Counted from the stretch's first letter, positions 48,070 through 59,589 are shown. The stretch is DNA of 64,000 nucleotides from G963663495 sp963663495 (GCA_963663495.1 OY760427.1:496001-560000); one strand, 5' to 3'. Made by a program: numbers and translations. Notes: a model not told the origin generated them from the letters alone.

Positions 48070-48238
48070 GGAAGCGGCGCAGGAAGAGATCGCGTATCCG
48101 CACGAGAGGACGGCATTATTCACCTCAAGTCACACACCATACCTGTCAGGTCGAAATACCCGAGATATTCCGACAGCCATGCCAGCGAGAGTTGACCAGA
48201 ACTGACGAACAATCGAACCGTGATGGATGATTTATGGG
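48070..48238 (-). repeat. 169-bp inverted repeat, right arm
   Basis: Reverse complement of 45200-45368. Its outer end at 48238 is exactly where the broken hsdR gene stops resembling HsdR, so the repeat and the enclosed insertion probably entered hsdR here. Confidence 0.8.
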
Positions 48239-49432
48239 GGAAGGGCAGAGCTTGCCGGACTGCGTGCCGTGGCATTCGTGCACAAAGACGTAGATGTTGC
48301 CCACCGGGCGGAATCCGGCCGTAACTTGGGAGCGGAAGTCGCGCACGTAGCGGTCGACGTCTCCGTCACCCGACGCGCCGAACTTCTGGACCAGCGAGCA
48401 GATCAGAGATGTTTCGGGGTTGGCCAGCGCCTTGGCGAGATTGGCACCGCTTGTGGTCCTATGGATGTCCTCCCTCACCCCCTTGAACACACTCTCGATT
48501 TGATCGTCGAGTTCGGTGCCGTCGGTGATCACAAGCACGCGGCCGTCCCGGACCTTCTCCCGGATTCATCTCGCCAGTCACACCTTCGTGAGGCTCTTGC
48601 CGCTGCCCTGGGTGTGCCAGATTACCCCGCCCTCGCGGCGCTTCATATGCGACTGGCCCTCCTTCACGCCGAAGTACTGGTTGTGACGGCAGATCTTCCT
48701 GACACCCACGTCGAACACCACGAAATCGTGGATCAGTTCAAGCAGGCGCTCGGGGATGTAGAGGTGGACAAGTTCGCGAAACAGGGGCGAGTCGTCGTCG
48801 TCGCTGCCGTCCGGCTCCTTCCAGCGGAGCCAGTACTTCTCGGGAGTGCCGATCACACCATAGCGAAGACACTGGCTGTCGTTGCCCGCCAGCACTAGTT
48901 GGACGGTGGTGGAGAAGGGCCGGATGAAGTGCCGTTCCTGACTCGATATATATTGGCGGATGCCCTCGCCGACCGAGACCGTCGAACGCTTGAGTTCGAT
49001 CACCCCGATGGCGATCCCGTTGACGTAGAGTACTAGGTCGGGCTGCTTCTTGTGCTCGCCCGCGACCGAGACCTCCTCGGCGATGGCGAAGTGATTGGCG
49101 ACCGGATCCTTCCAGTCGATCAGGTGGACTGTGGCGGTGTTCTCCTCGATCCCGGGCTTGACCTATGCTTCGTAGCGGAGCAGGCGGTTGGCCTCACATA
49201 GGTTCCGGCCACCACCCAGCGCGGCGCCCTTCTCGAACTCGCGGATCGACTTGGCGATCAGGACCGGAGCATGGCCCTGGGCGGCCAGGAACCGCTCAAG
49301 CAGGTGCGTCTCGATGTTTCGGTTGTCGTCCCGGTTGCACCGGTCACCGAGATACTCGAAGCCCAAGCGGTCCCGGAACAGCGCGATGACACGCAGCTAG
49401 GTCTTGACTTCGAGGTCGCCGACACGGGACAT
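48239..49432 (-). pseudogene. hsdR: Type I restriction enzyme R subunit (HsdR), 5' part, decayed
   Basis: From ATG 49432 the pieces give an HsdR N-terminal nuclease and first helicase half: LRVIALFRDRLGFEYLGDR, RNIETHLLERFL, then DLVLYVNGIAIGVIELKRSTVSVGEGIRQ (nuclease ExK in IELKRS), GGVIWHTQGSGKSLT (Walker A), and LVITDGTELDDQI. Defects: in-frame TAG at 49397-49399 (probably a Gln codon), TAG at 49163-49165, a frameshift between 48538 and 48580, and motif II reading HECHGTQSGKL instead of DECHRTQSGKL. Everything after this is replaced by the inverted repeat. Type I restriction by this locus is lost. Confidence 0.85.
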
Positions 49433-49810
49433 GGCCGCGTCGATTCGGATTCGAGGATTTCCCAGCGCCCCTTCTTGGTTGGTCCAACATGACGGATGCG
49501 GCCCGCCTTACGACGATTGTCGAGATGGTATTTGACGCCCGCTGGCGTGACCCCTACGAGGGAGGCCAGGGCGGCCCGAGTCAACGTCGGATCGCTTTGC
49601 AGGTGAGCGAGGATGCGGTCGCGGGTAGGCATCGAATCTTGCCTGTAGCCGCCTTCTTGGGTAGTCTCTCGCGTTTTGCCTTGAGTTTCTTGGGTAGTCA
49701 CGCGAGCGGAGCCAAGCTGCCTACCATTGTCGGTCGGCCGCCGGATGCGGGTGATGAAGCCCGCGCCCGCCTCGAACTCCAGCTCCGGCAGACCCACCTC
49801 CGCGCACCGC
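49433..49810 (-). pseudogene. RecG-like/AlbA_2 ATP-binding protein, C-terminal relic
   Basis: MGLPELEFEAGAGFITRI at the start matches the GLPEPEFEE...F segment near the end of AlbA_2/RecG-like regulators, followed by a Gln/Thr-rich linker and a winged helix (DRILAHLQSDPTLTRAALASLVGVTPAGVKYHLDNRRKAGRIRHVG). The ATP-binding and AlbA_2 parts are missing; the sequence fuses upstream to an integrase fragment. Such proteins commonly sit next to hsdR in type I loci. Confidence 0.6.
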
Positions 49811-49990
49811 TCGGCTGAACGTAGAGGTAGAGTCCATTGCCGTCACAATGCACCCCGGGAGGTGCGGCGTGCACGAAAGCAGCCGACAGCCGCTTGTGGG
49901 GGTGGCGGCCTTTCGGCTTGGCTCTCCTGGTCGGAGCCGGCGTGCTGGTTACGTCATCCGGTACCTCATAATATGTGGGATCGGATCGGG
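49811..49990 (-). pseudogene. Tyrosine integrase N-terminal relic
   Basis: Encodes RLSAAFVHAAPPGVHCDGNGLYLYVQPSGARRWV in pieces (RLSAAFVHAAPPGVHCDGNG then LYLYVQPSGARRW), the arm-binding domain (DUF4102-like) of P4-type integrases. Catalytic domain absent. A scar of an integrated island. Confidence 0.6.
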
Positions 49991-50222
49991 AGTTAAGAAT
50001 CGTGGCGGAAAGACAAACGGCGAGCATCTATAGGATAAAATCTTATCACACCATGATATGCGGTACTTCTCCAAACATCTGGAGACGCTGCTGGACTTGA
50101 TTAGACTACAGCGACGATGGCGGTCATAGCCTCAACTGAATGTACCAAAAGGATGACGGCGAACGGCTCGGAGTGGGTTTTACAGAGACGCTGAACACGC
50201 GGGGATTCAAAGGGGAGGAGCT

Positions 50223-50635
50223 GTGAGTAATTCGGACGAACGACGATGGAAACTGCGGCTCAAGACCTTCGGGGCGGTGCTTGCTCAACTCACGAATGCC
50301 TGTGACCGGGAGCAGTATGACTTCCTTGAGCTAGCCGGGTTGGTCAGAATGTTCGAGCTGAGTTTTGAGATGTGTTGGAAGGTTCTCAAGGATCTACTCA
50401 ACTACGAGGGCCATAACGTGCAGACCCCGCGTGGGGTGTTTTGGAAAGCCTTCGATATGGGTTACCTTGGCGAGAGTGACTGCGAGGCACTTCTCGACGC
50501 ACTGGACAAGCGCACATTGCTTCGTTGTATCTTTTGGACGATTTGTCAGAGCAGGTCCTAATGCTGATCAAGGATTGCTACTACCCGGTTCTATTGCGGC
50601 TACATGGGACTTTGGATGCCAGACGGGCACGATGA
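50223..50635 (+). pseudogene. HI0074-type nucleotidyltransferase partner (HepT-like), frameshifted
   Basis: GTG 50223 follows a strong GGGGAGGAG ribosome site. The product is an all-helical substrate-binding/antitoxin-partner protein (YDFLELAGLVRMFELSFEMCWKVLKDLLNYEG, then FWKAFDMGYL). The first frame ends at 50561, but after about 50520 another frame continues as LMLIKDCYYPVLLRLHGTLDARRAR, the normal end, stopping at 50635 with an ATGA overlap to the next start. One small indel therefore broke it. Confidence 0.75.
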
Positions 50636-50973
50636 TCGGTGGCCTCAAAGACGCAAAACGCGAAGCGATAATTGCCGTGATCGCGGCCAACGAACGGGTG
50701 AATCGAGCGGTGTTGTATGGATCGAGGGCAATCGGGACCAACTCCGTGACTTCTGATGTGGACATCGCGCTGTTCGGTGAAGGACTAACACGGACAGATA
50801 TAGCCGACCTCGCTGCGGTGATTGAAGAGATTCCTATGGCCCAGACGGTCGATTTAATTCTACACGACTCGATTCGGGATACAACGCTGCTGGAGCATAT
50901 CCGTATGGAGGGTATAGAGTTTTATTGGGTCAACGATGCACAACGGATTGGTAAGAACCGCAACCCTCGATAG
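50632..50973 (+). CDS. Minimal nucleotidyltransferase (MntA/HI0073-like)
   Basis: 113 aa. The nucleotidyltransferase motif GSRAIGTNSVTSDVDIAL holds the metal-binding DVD pair, with a third Asp in TVDLIL. In MNT-HepT toxin-antitoxin pairs this enzyme modifies its helical partner with AMP. Here the partner gene upstream is frameshifted, so the pair may be inactive. Translation is coupled by an ATGA overlap. Confidence 0.85.
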   Translation: MIGGLKDAKREAIIAVIAANERVNRAVLYGSRAIGTNSVTSDVDIALFGEGLTRTDIADLAAVIEEIPMAQTVDLILHDSIRDTTLLEHIRMEGIEFYWVNDAQRIGKNRNPR

Positions 50974-51470
50974 ATTGGTGGGGCGTGGTGAGCAAGTGCA
51001 GAGTTCGAGGATTCGGCACCAGTCCGCGTTCTTCGTGAAAAGCACCGTGGTCGCATTCACAATGGCTAAATCATAGTGGATTCAGCACATCGTTCAGAGT
51101 AGGTCAGCGTATGCGGTACGCCGGCGGAAACCTTCTTGGGGTTCCAGAAGGCCGCTAGGATAGGAGATCCGTGACAACCCCAGTTTTCTATGCCGGAGTT
51201 CAAGCGCTCACGGAGTCGGGGCATGACGTAGCCCCTGTGAGTTAACTTGTATTAATTCGGTGTATTACGTATATTTACAATAGTGTACATATATAAATGT
51301 ATGAAGCTACTACGCAGCGTACCTGATCATGATTCGTTGCTCTAGCAGTAGTCCACAACGATTTATGAATGTGAACTCCGGTGGTTGCGTGCTTGTGCGC
51401 CTATTTTTGTTCAAGAACCTACCTGGGTCTGCAACTAGTGCGCGCTTGACGATAAAACTGCATTGAACCA
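50974..51470 (+). other. Spacer before the nuclease-helicase operon
   Basis: No convincing gene. AT-rich at 51245-51310 (GTATTAATTCGGTGTATTACG and following bases), unlike its surroundings, and probably the promoter region of the operon starting at 51471. A short hairpin CCTTCTTGGGGTTCCAGAAGG lies at about 51132. Confidence 0.4.
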
Positions 51471-52088
51471 GTGGATGAACTATTCATTCGATGTAAAAAC
51501 GTGCGCCGCAAACGCATGTCGGTTTATCGGGCCCTATCCACCTTTATTCGAGATGGAGGGACGGACACAAGCTTGGCGTTGGGCGCCTCCGACTTCTTTT
51601 TGGACCAGATGAACGAGAGCCCCGAGAGATGGCAGTACGGAGCATTGAACAGCCGTTTGCGTCTCAGTTTTGTCATGCGGGGTGGTCGCACTGTGCCGAA
51701 CCGTGAATGGAGAGTAGATCTTGAACACCACAGGCGGGGCTGCATCGACGATATTCGGGAATTCTATCGGGCATACTGGCCATGCCGCGCGAGCCGTTCG
51801 GTGCGTTTAGTCGACACTTATGTGGCGACGATTCGACCGAGACTCAGGTTATTCACGCTCATTGGACGGGATGTTTTGTCTTGTAGTTCTGTCTCCTACG
51901 CAATGCTTCCGACTTCGCAGACCCGATTGGCAGTCTCCTCATTGGCCGTACTTCCGGTAGGCCGGGAGGGAGCCACGCTGGGTGGATCCCATTTGTGCGC
52001 TGGCCTCCGCGGGGCTCCGCTAACCAAGCTGATTTCTGTGAATATGCGTGTCTTTAGCGCTTTGGAGATGGTGGAGGCAGGCTCGTGA
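51471..52088 (+). CDS. Unknown first gene of nuclease-helicase operon, 205 aa
   Basis: No family recognised. Basic, soluble, no signal peptide or membrane helix; the first half is more protein-like (FFLDQMNESPERWQYGALNSRLRLSFVMRG) than the second, Ser/Leu-rich half. Its stop overlaps the next start by 4 bp (GTGA), which argues that it is a real, co-translated member of the operon. It may be an accessory or sensor protein of the defence unit; an unrelated small domain is equally possible. Confidence 0.5.
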   Translation: MDELFIRCKNVRRKRMSVYRALSTFIRDGGTDTSLALGASDFFLDQMNESPERWQYGALNSRLRLSFVMRGGRTVPNREWRVDLEHHRRGCIDDIREFYRAYWPCRASRSVRLVDTYVATIRPRLRLFTLIGRDVLSCSSVSYAMLPTSQTRLAVSSLAVLPVGREGATLGGSHLCAGLRGAPLTKLISVNMRVFSALEMVEAGS

Positions 52089-52882
52089 GTGTAGCACGTG
52101 GCAGAGTCGTTTACTCAACGGGCGACCCACCTTGCATCGGGCTCGGCCTCAATTGGTCCGGCGAACATCTTGACGCGGCCTTGCGTGGCCCTGTGGCCGC
52201 TAATCTGTTCGACGATGAGGGCACGGCTGAAATCGAAGCGGTATTGCACGGAGTGGTCGAGACTGAGTTTGAGCGGGACCGTCTGCAACGCTCGTATCCC
52301 AATCTTGGGGTTATAGAGGATTGGCGAGTCGGAGAGGCGCTTGCTGAGGCTTGGCTGACTGTTCATCGCACCTGTATTTTTCCGTGGCCCGACGGGCGGG
52401 ATGAGCGCAAGAAAGGTTCCAGTCTGCCGGGAGCCGACCTCGTTGGTTTGCATGCCGATTCCAATGGCGATTGTCTGGCATTCGGCGAAGTCAAGACATC
52501 CTCTGTCGCAGAGTACCCACCGGGAGTTATGTATGGTCGTAAGGGTCTGCAGCGGCAGCTTGAAGATATTCGTGACAATACATTAACAAGGGATGGCCTC
52601 TTTAGGTACCTTGGTCATCGCGCCCGAGGATCCGCTTGGATCGAGCGTTTTCGACGAGCTGCGAAACGTTATCTGATCGGCGACTTTGATGTGCACCTGT
52701 TTGGCTTCCTAGTTCGGGACATCCCGCCGCACGAGAACGACCTACGGGCGAGGGTGAATTTTCTTGGCCGGGGCTGCCCCGACCCAATGAAGATCGAATT
52801 ATACGCATTGTACTTGCCGGCCAATTGCATTAAAGGGCTCGGAGAAGCAGTCTTAGCTGCCAGGAAGGGAGATCCATCATGA
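52085..52882 (+). CDS. PD-(D/E)xK nuclease, HamA-like
   Basis: 265 aa from GTG 52085. The core has the nuclease motif: D118 in LPGADLVGLH and E135-x-K137 in CLAFGEVKTSS, with a helix preceding (WRVGEALAEAWL, E84). Size, single nuclease domain and position directly before a Ski2-type helicase match HamA (DUF1837) of the Hachiman anti-phage system, but I cannot confirm the family without a profile search. ATGA overlap with the helicase gene. Confidence 0.65.
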   Translation: MSVARGRVVYSTGDPPCIGLGLNWSGEHLDAALRGPVAANLFDDEGTAEIEAVLHGVVETEFERDRLQRSYPNLGVIEDWRVGEALAEAWLTVHRTCIFPWPDGRDERKKGSSLPGADLVGLHADSNGDCLAFGEVKTSSVAEYPPGVMYGRKGLQRQLEDIRDNTLTRDGLFRYLGHRARGSAWIERFRRAAKRYLIGDFDVHLFGFLVRDIPPHENDLRARVNFLGRGCPDPMKIELYALYLPANCIKGLGEAVLAARKGDPS

Positions 52883-55800
52883 ACCTGTCAAAAAAAGGCC
52901 TCGACCTGCTCGAAAGTCACTGGGCACTTGATGCAATTGGCCAAGCTGATCTTGAGAGGGTTAAAACGTTGGTTCGCGAACATCTGGCTTACCGGGCTGT
53001 CGGTAGACAGATCTCATTTTCGTTCTCCTGGAGTAAGGGTGACGACTCCTTGCTAAGACGGGTTGCGCTTGCCTTCGAGCTCGCAGCGATCGAAGGATTG
53101 GAGGAACTAAGTCGATCTTCTGGAAAGAACATTGAACTACGCGAACAAGCGGTTGCCGCATCATACCGCGTGTTTGAAATTCGTCAGTTAATGCCAGTTC
53201 CGGTAAAGACCCTTGATAGATTGTTCTTTGTGCTACATTTTTCCGCCGTCGCGTACTGCGGAGATCGCTGGTCTGATCTTCGACGTTGGTACAAGGATAA
53301 TCAAGAGGTGCTCGAGCCTCCAAGCGTCGCCGGGATAGAATGGGACCGGCGCTTGCTGTACCGGCTTTTCGATTGTTGGATTCGGTTGTTTCGCAAACGC
53401 GGCTGGGACGATCTTGACCGGATTAGAGAGATAATCGCAGGACTACGCGAAGATCAATCTCGTTTCGAGCAAGGCTGTCTCCAGAACGACTCACCTGAAC
53501 AGAATAGGGCAACTGCCCTGCGACTCGTAGCACTCTACCACTGGGCAAAAGCAACGGAAATCGTAGCCAATTACATTCTAGAGGGGCGACCACCCAGTCC
53601 GCTTAGCTCACTTGACAAGCATTTCGATGGGGCAATTAAAGCAGCGATGGCTTCAGGCGACGCACAGCACGAGGTGATCTTGCGCTGGATGCATTCAGCT
53701 GCGTGGATGGTGGTTACTAATTCGCTATGGTGGGCAACGCGCGCTGTCAATTCGCGGACATCGGACTTTGTTCGCTCCCTCACTCGTCGCGAACATCGAG
53801 CAATGTTCGAGCTGCTGCCGCCACAGCGCGCGGCGCTAATGGAACAGGGACTTCTTGATCAGGCCAAGACCGCCATCGTGATCGATTTGCCGACCTCCGG
53901 CGGAAAGACATTGCTCGCGCAGTTTCGCATTTTGCAGGCACTAAACCAGTTTGATGCAGAGAGGGGATGGGTTGCTTATGTGGCACCGACGCGCGCCCTG
54001 TGCGCTCAACTCACTCGTAGGCTAAGGACGGATTTTGAGCCCATCGGAGTGGGAGTGGAACAGCTGACAGCTGCGATTGAAGTGGATACGTTTGAGGAAG
54101 AATTGCTGGCCGGTGACCATCAGTCCTTCCATGTGCTCGTAGCTACGCCCGAGAAATTATCTCTTGTAATACGCAACAGAAAAGTCGAGAAGAGGCCTTT
54201 AGCTCTCGTGGTGATGGATGAGGCGCATAATATCGAGACTGAGGGGCGTGGATTACGTATTGAAATGCTGCTCGCCACGATAAGAATGGATTGCCCCTTA
54301 GCCAATTTTCTGCTTCTCATGCCCTATGTAGAGGGAGGCGAGTCAGTTGCACAATGGTTGGCGCAGGATGTTAGTGCGGGCCAGGCTATCAGCCTAGGAA
54401 CCATACCCTGGAAGCCCAACGAGCGAATTATTGGACTCTACGGGGCAATGCCTGACGAAAGGGAGAGAGCTGGATGGCATCTTCGCTTCAAAACTTTAAC
54501 GACTACCCCGAAGGCCATGGCGCTAAGTGGCACTCACCGCGTTGGCGGAGTGAGGCCCATCAATGTCCCCAAGAGCCAAGTCATAGCCCACGGTAAACAA
54601 AAAGGCTTGGGTATTCAGACGGCTGCAATGGCCTCGGTTATGTCGGCTCGTGGGACGAGCATCGCAATTGCAAACAACATTCGTACCGTATGGAAGATGG
54701 CGACCAAGGCTGCCCAGTGCCTGCCGAATCTCGAACCGGTGCCATCGCAAATTCAACTTGTACAGAACTTTCTACGTACTGAGGTCGGTCCGGATTTTCA
54801 GCTGGTCGAGAACTTGGAGAAGGGGGTTGGAGTCCATCATGCAGGCCTGTCAGACGATGCACGAGCTCTGATGGAATGGTTAGCGGAGACTGGAAGTCTG
54901 AAGGTCCTCTGTGCGACTACTACCATCGCGCAAGGCATTAACTTCCCGGTTTCGTCTGTATTCATGCAATCGCACAAGTACCCTTATGGGAAGGAAATGT
55001 TACCGCGCGAATTCTGGAATCTTGCCGGCCGCGCGGGTCGGATCGGCCAAGATAGCGTGGGAGTAATCGGCCTAGCGAAAGGTTCGGACCCGGGATCCGT
55101 GACAGAATTCGTCAGTCGCAGCACAGGTGCACTTGTGTCACGGCTCGTGTCGCAATTGAACGAGCTAGCCGCGCAGGGACAATTGGCGAACCTTTCTGAT
55201 GTACTGTGGAAGGATCAATGGGAGGACTTCCGTTGCTATATCGCCCATCTCTGGGCAGAAAAAAAGAACCTGGAGGTGGTGTTAGCGGATACAGAAGAAC
55301 TTCTCCGGCAGACGTACGGATACATAACGCTCCGTAACGATCCTTCGCAACAGCAGAAAGCAGACGCGTTATTGGACGCGACTCGTGCTTACGCGCGTAA
55401 ACTCGCCAAAATGCCAAGCGGGGTCGCCGAGCTTGCGGACTCGACTGGCTTTTCCCCGGAAGGTGTGAGAATTGCAAAGTTGCGCTTAGGTACGCTCAAA
55501 ACCAAACTCAAGCCTTCAGATTGGACTCCAGAAAGCCTGTTCGGCGAGAGTGGCAGGATCGCGGATTTGTTCGGCGTAATGTTAAAAGTGCCGCAACTGC
55601 GGCGACAGCTTGAGGATGTTCGCAGCAATGGTAGCGGTCAGGTGCAGATTTCCGATATTACGCGCGATTGGGTGAACGGCAAGACTATCGACTTCTTAGC
55701 TCAAGAGTACTTCACCGATACGAGCACCAAGGATCAAACCTTGGCGATCACGAATGCCTGCCGCGCAGTATACCGGACTATCTCCTACAGTTGCACTTGG

Positions 55801-56151
55801 GGCATTGCAGCGCTAAGCAGGGTTTCCGGTGTTGATTTTGACAGTTTATCCGTGGATGAGCGCCGCAGGATTAATGCGCTTCCGGCGATGATTTACCACG
55901 GTGTCCGGACAGAAGATGCCGTCCTGATGCGCATGAATTACGCGCCTCGTAGCGTGGCGGTAAGCCTTGGCGAGCTTTACCGCGAGGAAACCGGTGCAGC
56001 CGACAGCCGATACTCCGTCGTAAATGCGCGCGGTTTTCTGAAGAGACTTAGTGACAGCGATTGGCATAGCGTCCGCCCGGAAGGCTCTGCACTCACGGGA
56101 AAGCGATATAAGCGTCTATGGGAAGTGCTCTCTGGAGGAGTGATAGCCTGA
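52879..56151 (+). CDS. Ski2-like DEAH-box helicase, HamB-like
   Basis: 1090 aa. A helical N-terminal extension of about 320 residues is followed by RecA-like domains: motif I PTSGGKT (338-344), Ia VAPTRALCAQ (368-377), II DEAH (447-450), then VGVHHAGLSDDAR, LCATTTIAQGINFPVSS and WNLAGRAGRIGQ, which place it in the Ski2-like branch of superfamily 2. The motif III region (FLLLMPYVEGG) is not a normal SAT. A helical C-terminal domain follows. With the nuclease gene it resembles HamAB of Hachiman, in which the helicase senses DNA and licenses the nuclease. Last base codes end in TGA at 56151. Confidence 0.82.
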   Translation: MNLSKKGLDLLESHWALDAIGQADLERVKTLVREHLAYRAVGRQISFSFSWSKGDDSLLRRVALAFELAAIEGLEELSRSSGKNIELREQAVAASYRVFEIRQLMPVPVKTLDRLFFVLHFSAVAYCGDRWSDLRRWYKDNQEVLEPPSVAGIEWDRRLLYRLFDCWIRLFRKRGWDDLDRIREIIAGLREDQSRFEQGCLQNDSPEQNRATALRLVALYHWAKATEIVANYILEGRPPSPLSSLDKHFDGAIKAAMASGDAQHEVILRWMHSAAWMVVTNSLWWATRAVNSRTSDFVRSLTRREHRAMFELLPPQRAALMEQGLLDQAKTAIVIDLPTSGGKTLLAQFRILQALNQFDAERGWVAYVAPTRALCAQLTRRLRTDFEPIGVGVEQLTAAIEVDTFEEELLAGDHQSFHVLVATPEKLSLVIRNRKVEKRPLALVVMDEAHNIETEGRGLRIEMLLATIRMDCPLANFLLLMPYVEGGESVAQWLAQDVSAGQAISLGTIPWKPNERIIGLYGAMPDERERAGWHLRFKTLTTTPKAMALSGTHRVGGVRPINVPKSQVIAHGKQKGLGIQTAAMASVMSARGTSIAIANNIRTVWKMATKAAQCLPNLEPVPSQIQLVQNFLRTEVGPDFQLVENLEKGVGVHHAGLSDDARALMEWLAETGSLKVLCATTTIAQGINFPVSSVFMQSHKYPYGKEMLPREFWNLAGRAGRIGQDSVGVIGLAKGSDPGSVTEFVSRSTGALVSRLVSQLNELAAQGQLANLSDVLWKDQWEDFRCYIAHLWAEKKNLEVVLADTEELLRQTYGYITLRNDPSQQQKADALLDATRAYARKLAKMPSGVAELADSTGFSPEGVRIAKLRLGTLKTKLKPSDWTPESLFGESGRIADLFGVMLKVPQLRRQLEDVRSNGSGQVQISDITRDWVNGKTIDFLAQEYFTDTSTKDQTLAITNACRAVYRTISYSCTWGIAALSRVSGVDFDSLSVDERRRINALPAMIYHGVRTEDAVLMRMNYAPRSVAVSLGELYREETGAADSRYSVVNARGFLKRLSDSDWHSVRPEGSALTGKRYKRLWEVLSGGVIA

Positions 56152-56426
56152 CGCTGTGGGGCCGGGATACTGCCGGCACCTCTTGGTCTGCCCGCCGCGG
56201 ACGACTTGGAAGCGATGCCACAAGACGTTGCACCGCGCCAGTGGATGAGTGGAAAGGCTATTGGCAATGCGGACGGGAGTTGTACGCATGGATTCCCATT
56301 GTTATTTGCGCGATCTAGTGAGTTGCTACGATTTGCCAAACAGTCGCCATGTTACAGAGTCCGCTGGATTGTCTCGGGCCGCGCTTACGGGCGGCTGCCG
56401 CTGTTAGACACTATGATCGGCAAGTC

Positions 56427-57113
56427 ATGGAGCTATTGAAGAAATGGAAGCACATCATCTACTCGGGGTTCTGCGGAATGGTCGTGGTGGGTATTGCTTG
56501 GTTTGTCTCGTCCGACGACAGCTCGCGGCAGTTTAAGATTTCATTCCGCGGCGCAGCGCTGGAGATGCAGGCCGAAAATATGGAGGTCGATCACGAAGCA
56601 CTCTTAGACTCAATGTACACGCACGAGTTTTCTCGCGGTGGACTCATGGCTTGGCTGGAAAATAAACAGATCTTTGCATCAGCGGATCCATCCCTGGTCG
56701 AATCAATCGCTAATCACGTGTGCGGACGGATTCCAGAGGACGACCGGGAAGAAAGGCTGCGTCGGGGTAAGGAATGCGCTAATGAGCCAGTGGTGGCAGA
56801 ACTGCGTAGGCTAGCCGACAGCCGGGACCCTCCATTTCACTACGCCGCCGATGTCGTCAAGTTCGGTGTGCCAGATGATCGTCCGAAACCGGGAACGGCC
56901 TACGTTTGCAGAAACGGGATATTTTGGCGGAAAACCGTCCGGCTATCGAACCTGGACGACAGTTCGAGATTCGTCCGGGTCGAGGTTGCCGGGCACTATC
57001 CTTGCGTAGATCCCTCGGCACCACAAATCCAAATAAGTGAAGAGGATGCTGTTTTGCTCATTGGAGGGCCCATAAGAAGAACGGAAGAGGTCTTGGCGAT
57101 CGTGGTAGACTAG
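56427..57113 (+). CDS. Membrane-anchored hypothetical protein, 228 aa
   Basis: ATG 56427 is chosen because the upstream extension is not protein-like and MELLKKWKHIIYSGFCGMVVVGIAWFVSS makes a normal single N-terminal membrane anchor. The remainder is a soluble, outward or cytoplasmic domain of unknown family with cysteines (CGRIPEDDRE, ECANEP, YVCRNGIFWRKT, HYPCVD). Same direction as the helicase, 275 bp downstream, so possibly a separate cargo gene of the island. Confidence 0.6.
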   Translation: MELLKKWKHIIYSGFCGMVVVGIAWFVSSDDSSRQFKISFRGAALEMQAENMEVDHEALLDSMYTHEFSRGGLMAWLENKQIFASADPSLVESIANHVCGRIPEDDREERLRRGKECANEPVVAELRRLADSRDPPFHYAADVVKFGVPDDRPKPGTAYVCRNGIFWRKTVRLSNLDDSSRFVRVEVAGHYPCVDPSAPQIQISEEDAVLLIGGPIRRTEEVLAIVVD

Positions 57114-57520
57114 ACTAAATGCGTTGATATGATCCCATATCCGTTGCCCAGGCAGTTGGGGGTGAAGCCCAAGTGACATGCTGGAATTACTGCACGGTGC
57201 ATGAGTATGCATTTGATTGCGTACACGGCCTAGGGCAGGCACCGGGCACTTGAACCCAGTGGCTGCATCATTGTAAGCCTGATCCGCCAGCCCATCAGCA
57301 TTGGACCGATGCAACTCGATCCAATTCCTGTCGGCAATTGCTTGGCAAGAGCTGTTGTTAATCCCTAGAGCGCCGGTATACAATTCGATCCCCCATTTCG
57401 CTGTTATACTATAGCGGTTGCGCCGACCACATCTGCCAAGTGTTCAGGCCCGCTTCGGCTGCCGTATTATTGGTCGTGCTCCGGCGGCCAGCGGACTGGA
57501 CACCAGATACAAGGATTTGA
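57114..57520 (+). other. Spacer before hsdM
   Basis: No gene assigned. On the minus strand a frame of about 100 codons (57383 down) contains the protein-like NWIELHRSNADGLADQAYND and could be a gene relic. The hsdM ribosome site AAGGA lies at 57511-57515. Confidence 0.4.
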
Positions 57521-59067
<1,547 letters not shown>

Positions 59068-59071
<4 letters not shown>

Positions 59072-59397
59072 GTAGCGACCATGAGCGCATGGGGCAACTG
59101 ATAGATGGAGAGCGTAGAGCAATCCGAGCGGGGGGTGTTCAGTACTTCGGAATTACCTATGACCTGCGCTTGAAGCTCATGGCCCATTTGACAGATTGGG
59201 ACGTCAGTCTGGGAGTTCTCGAAGGCGTGACGAGGCGGCAATTGTTTCGCCTTGCAGCCAATCTTCCTGTAGGGTGCATGTTGGGTTATGTGATGGACGG
59301 GAATGTCAGCACCGCTAAAGCCAAGGTCCAAGCGTCAATCACCTCGTATTGTGACGAGATTGGACTCGTGTGGGGACCAGTAGATGGCAGCCACTAG
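59068..59397 (+). CDS. Unknown protein translationally coupled to hsdM, 109 aa
   Basis: GTG 59068 overlaps the hsdM stop by 4 bp. Not recognisable as HsdS: no target-recognition domains. Compact alpha/beta-like sequence (YDLRLKLMAHLTDWDVSLGVLEGVTRRQLFRLAANLPVG). It occupies the place where hsdS is expected; a small accessory protein or the remains of an altered gene. Confidence 0.5.
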
Positions 59398-59589
59398 GTG
59401 CCACGGAGCGTATGTCAAGCGGCCATCAACGGGTCTCAAGCTGTGCTCCCATTGAGATACGGCACGCGTTGCTGCCGTTTGGTGGCAGTCAAATAGGGCT
59501 TCCGACTAGCCAGAAAGCCCCTCGCCAACGACCTGATTGCAGGTAAGTTTGCCGGCATGTGGGTGCAGCATCAAATACTTACCATGCTT

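Noticed and set aside
21681..49399. Repeated in-frame TAG codons (21681, 47333, 49163, 49397) suggesting that TAG is read as an amino acid
   Set aside because: TAG is the normal stop of several healthy genes here (for example the lipoprotein at 7426, coxB at 11659, coxC at 24892), and all interrupted genes carry other damage.
57241..57300. A GGGTTCAAG-like stretch (minus strand) suggesting a tRNA T arm
   Set aside because: No acceptor, D or anticodon stems can be built around it.
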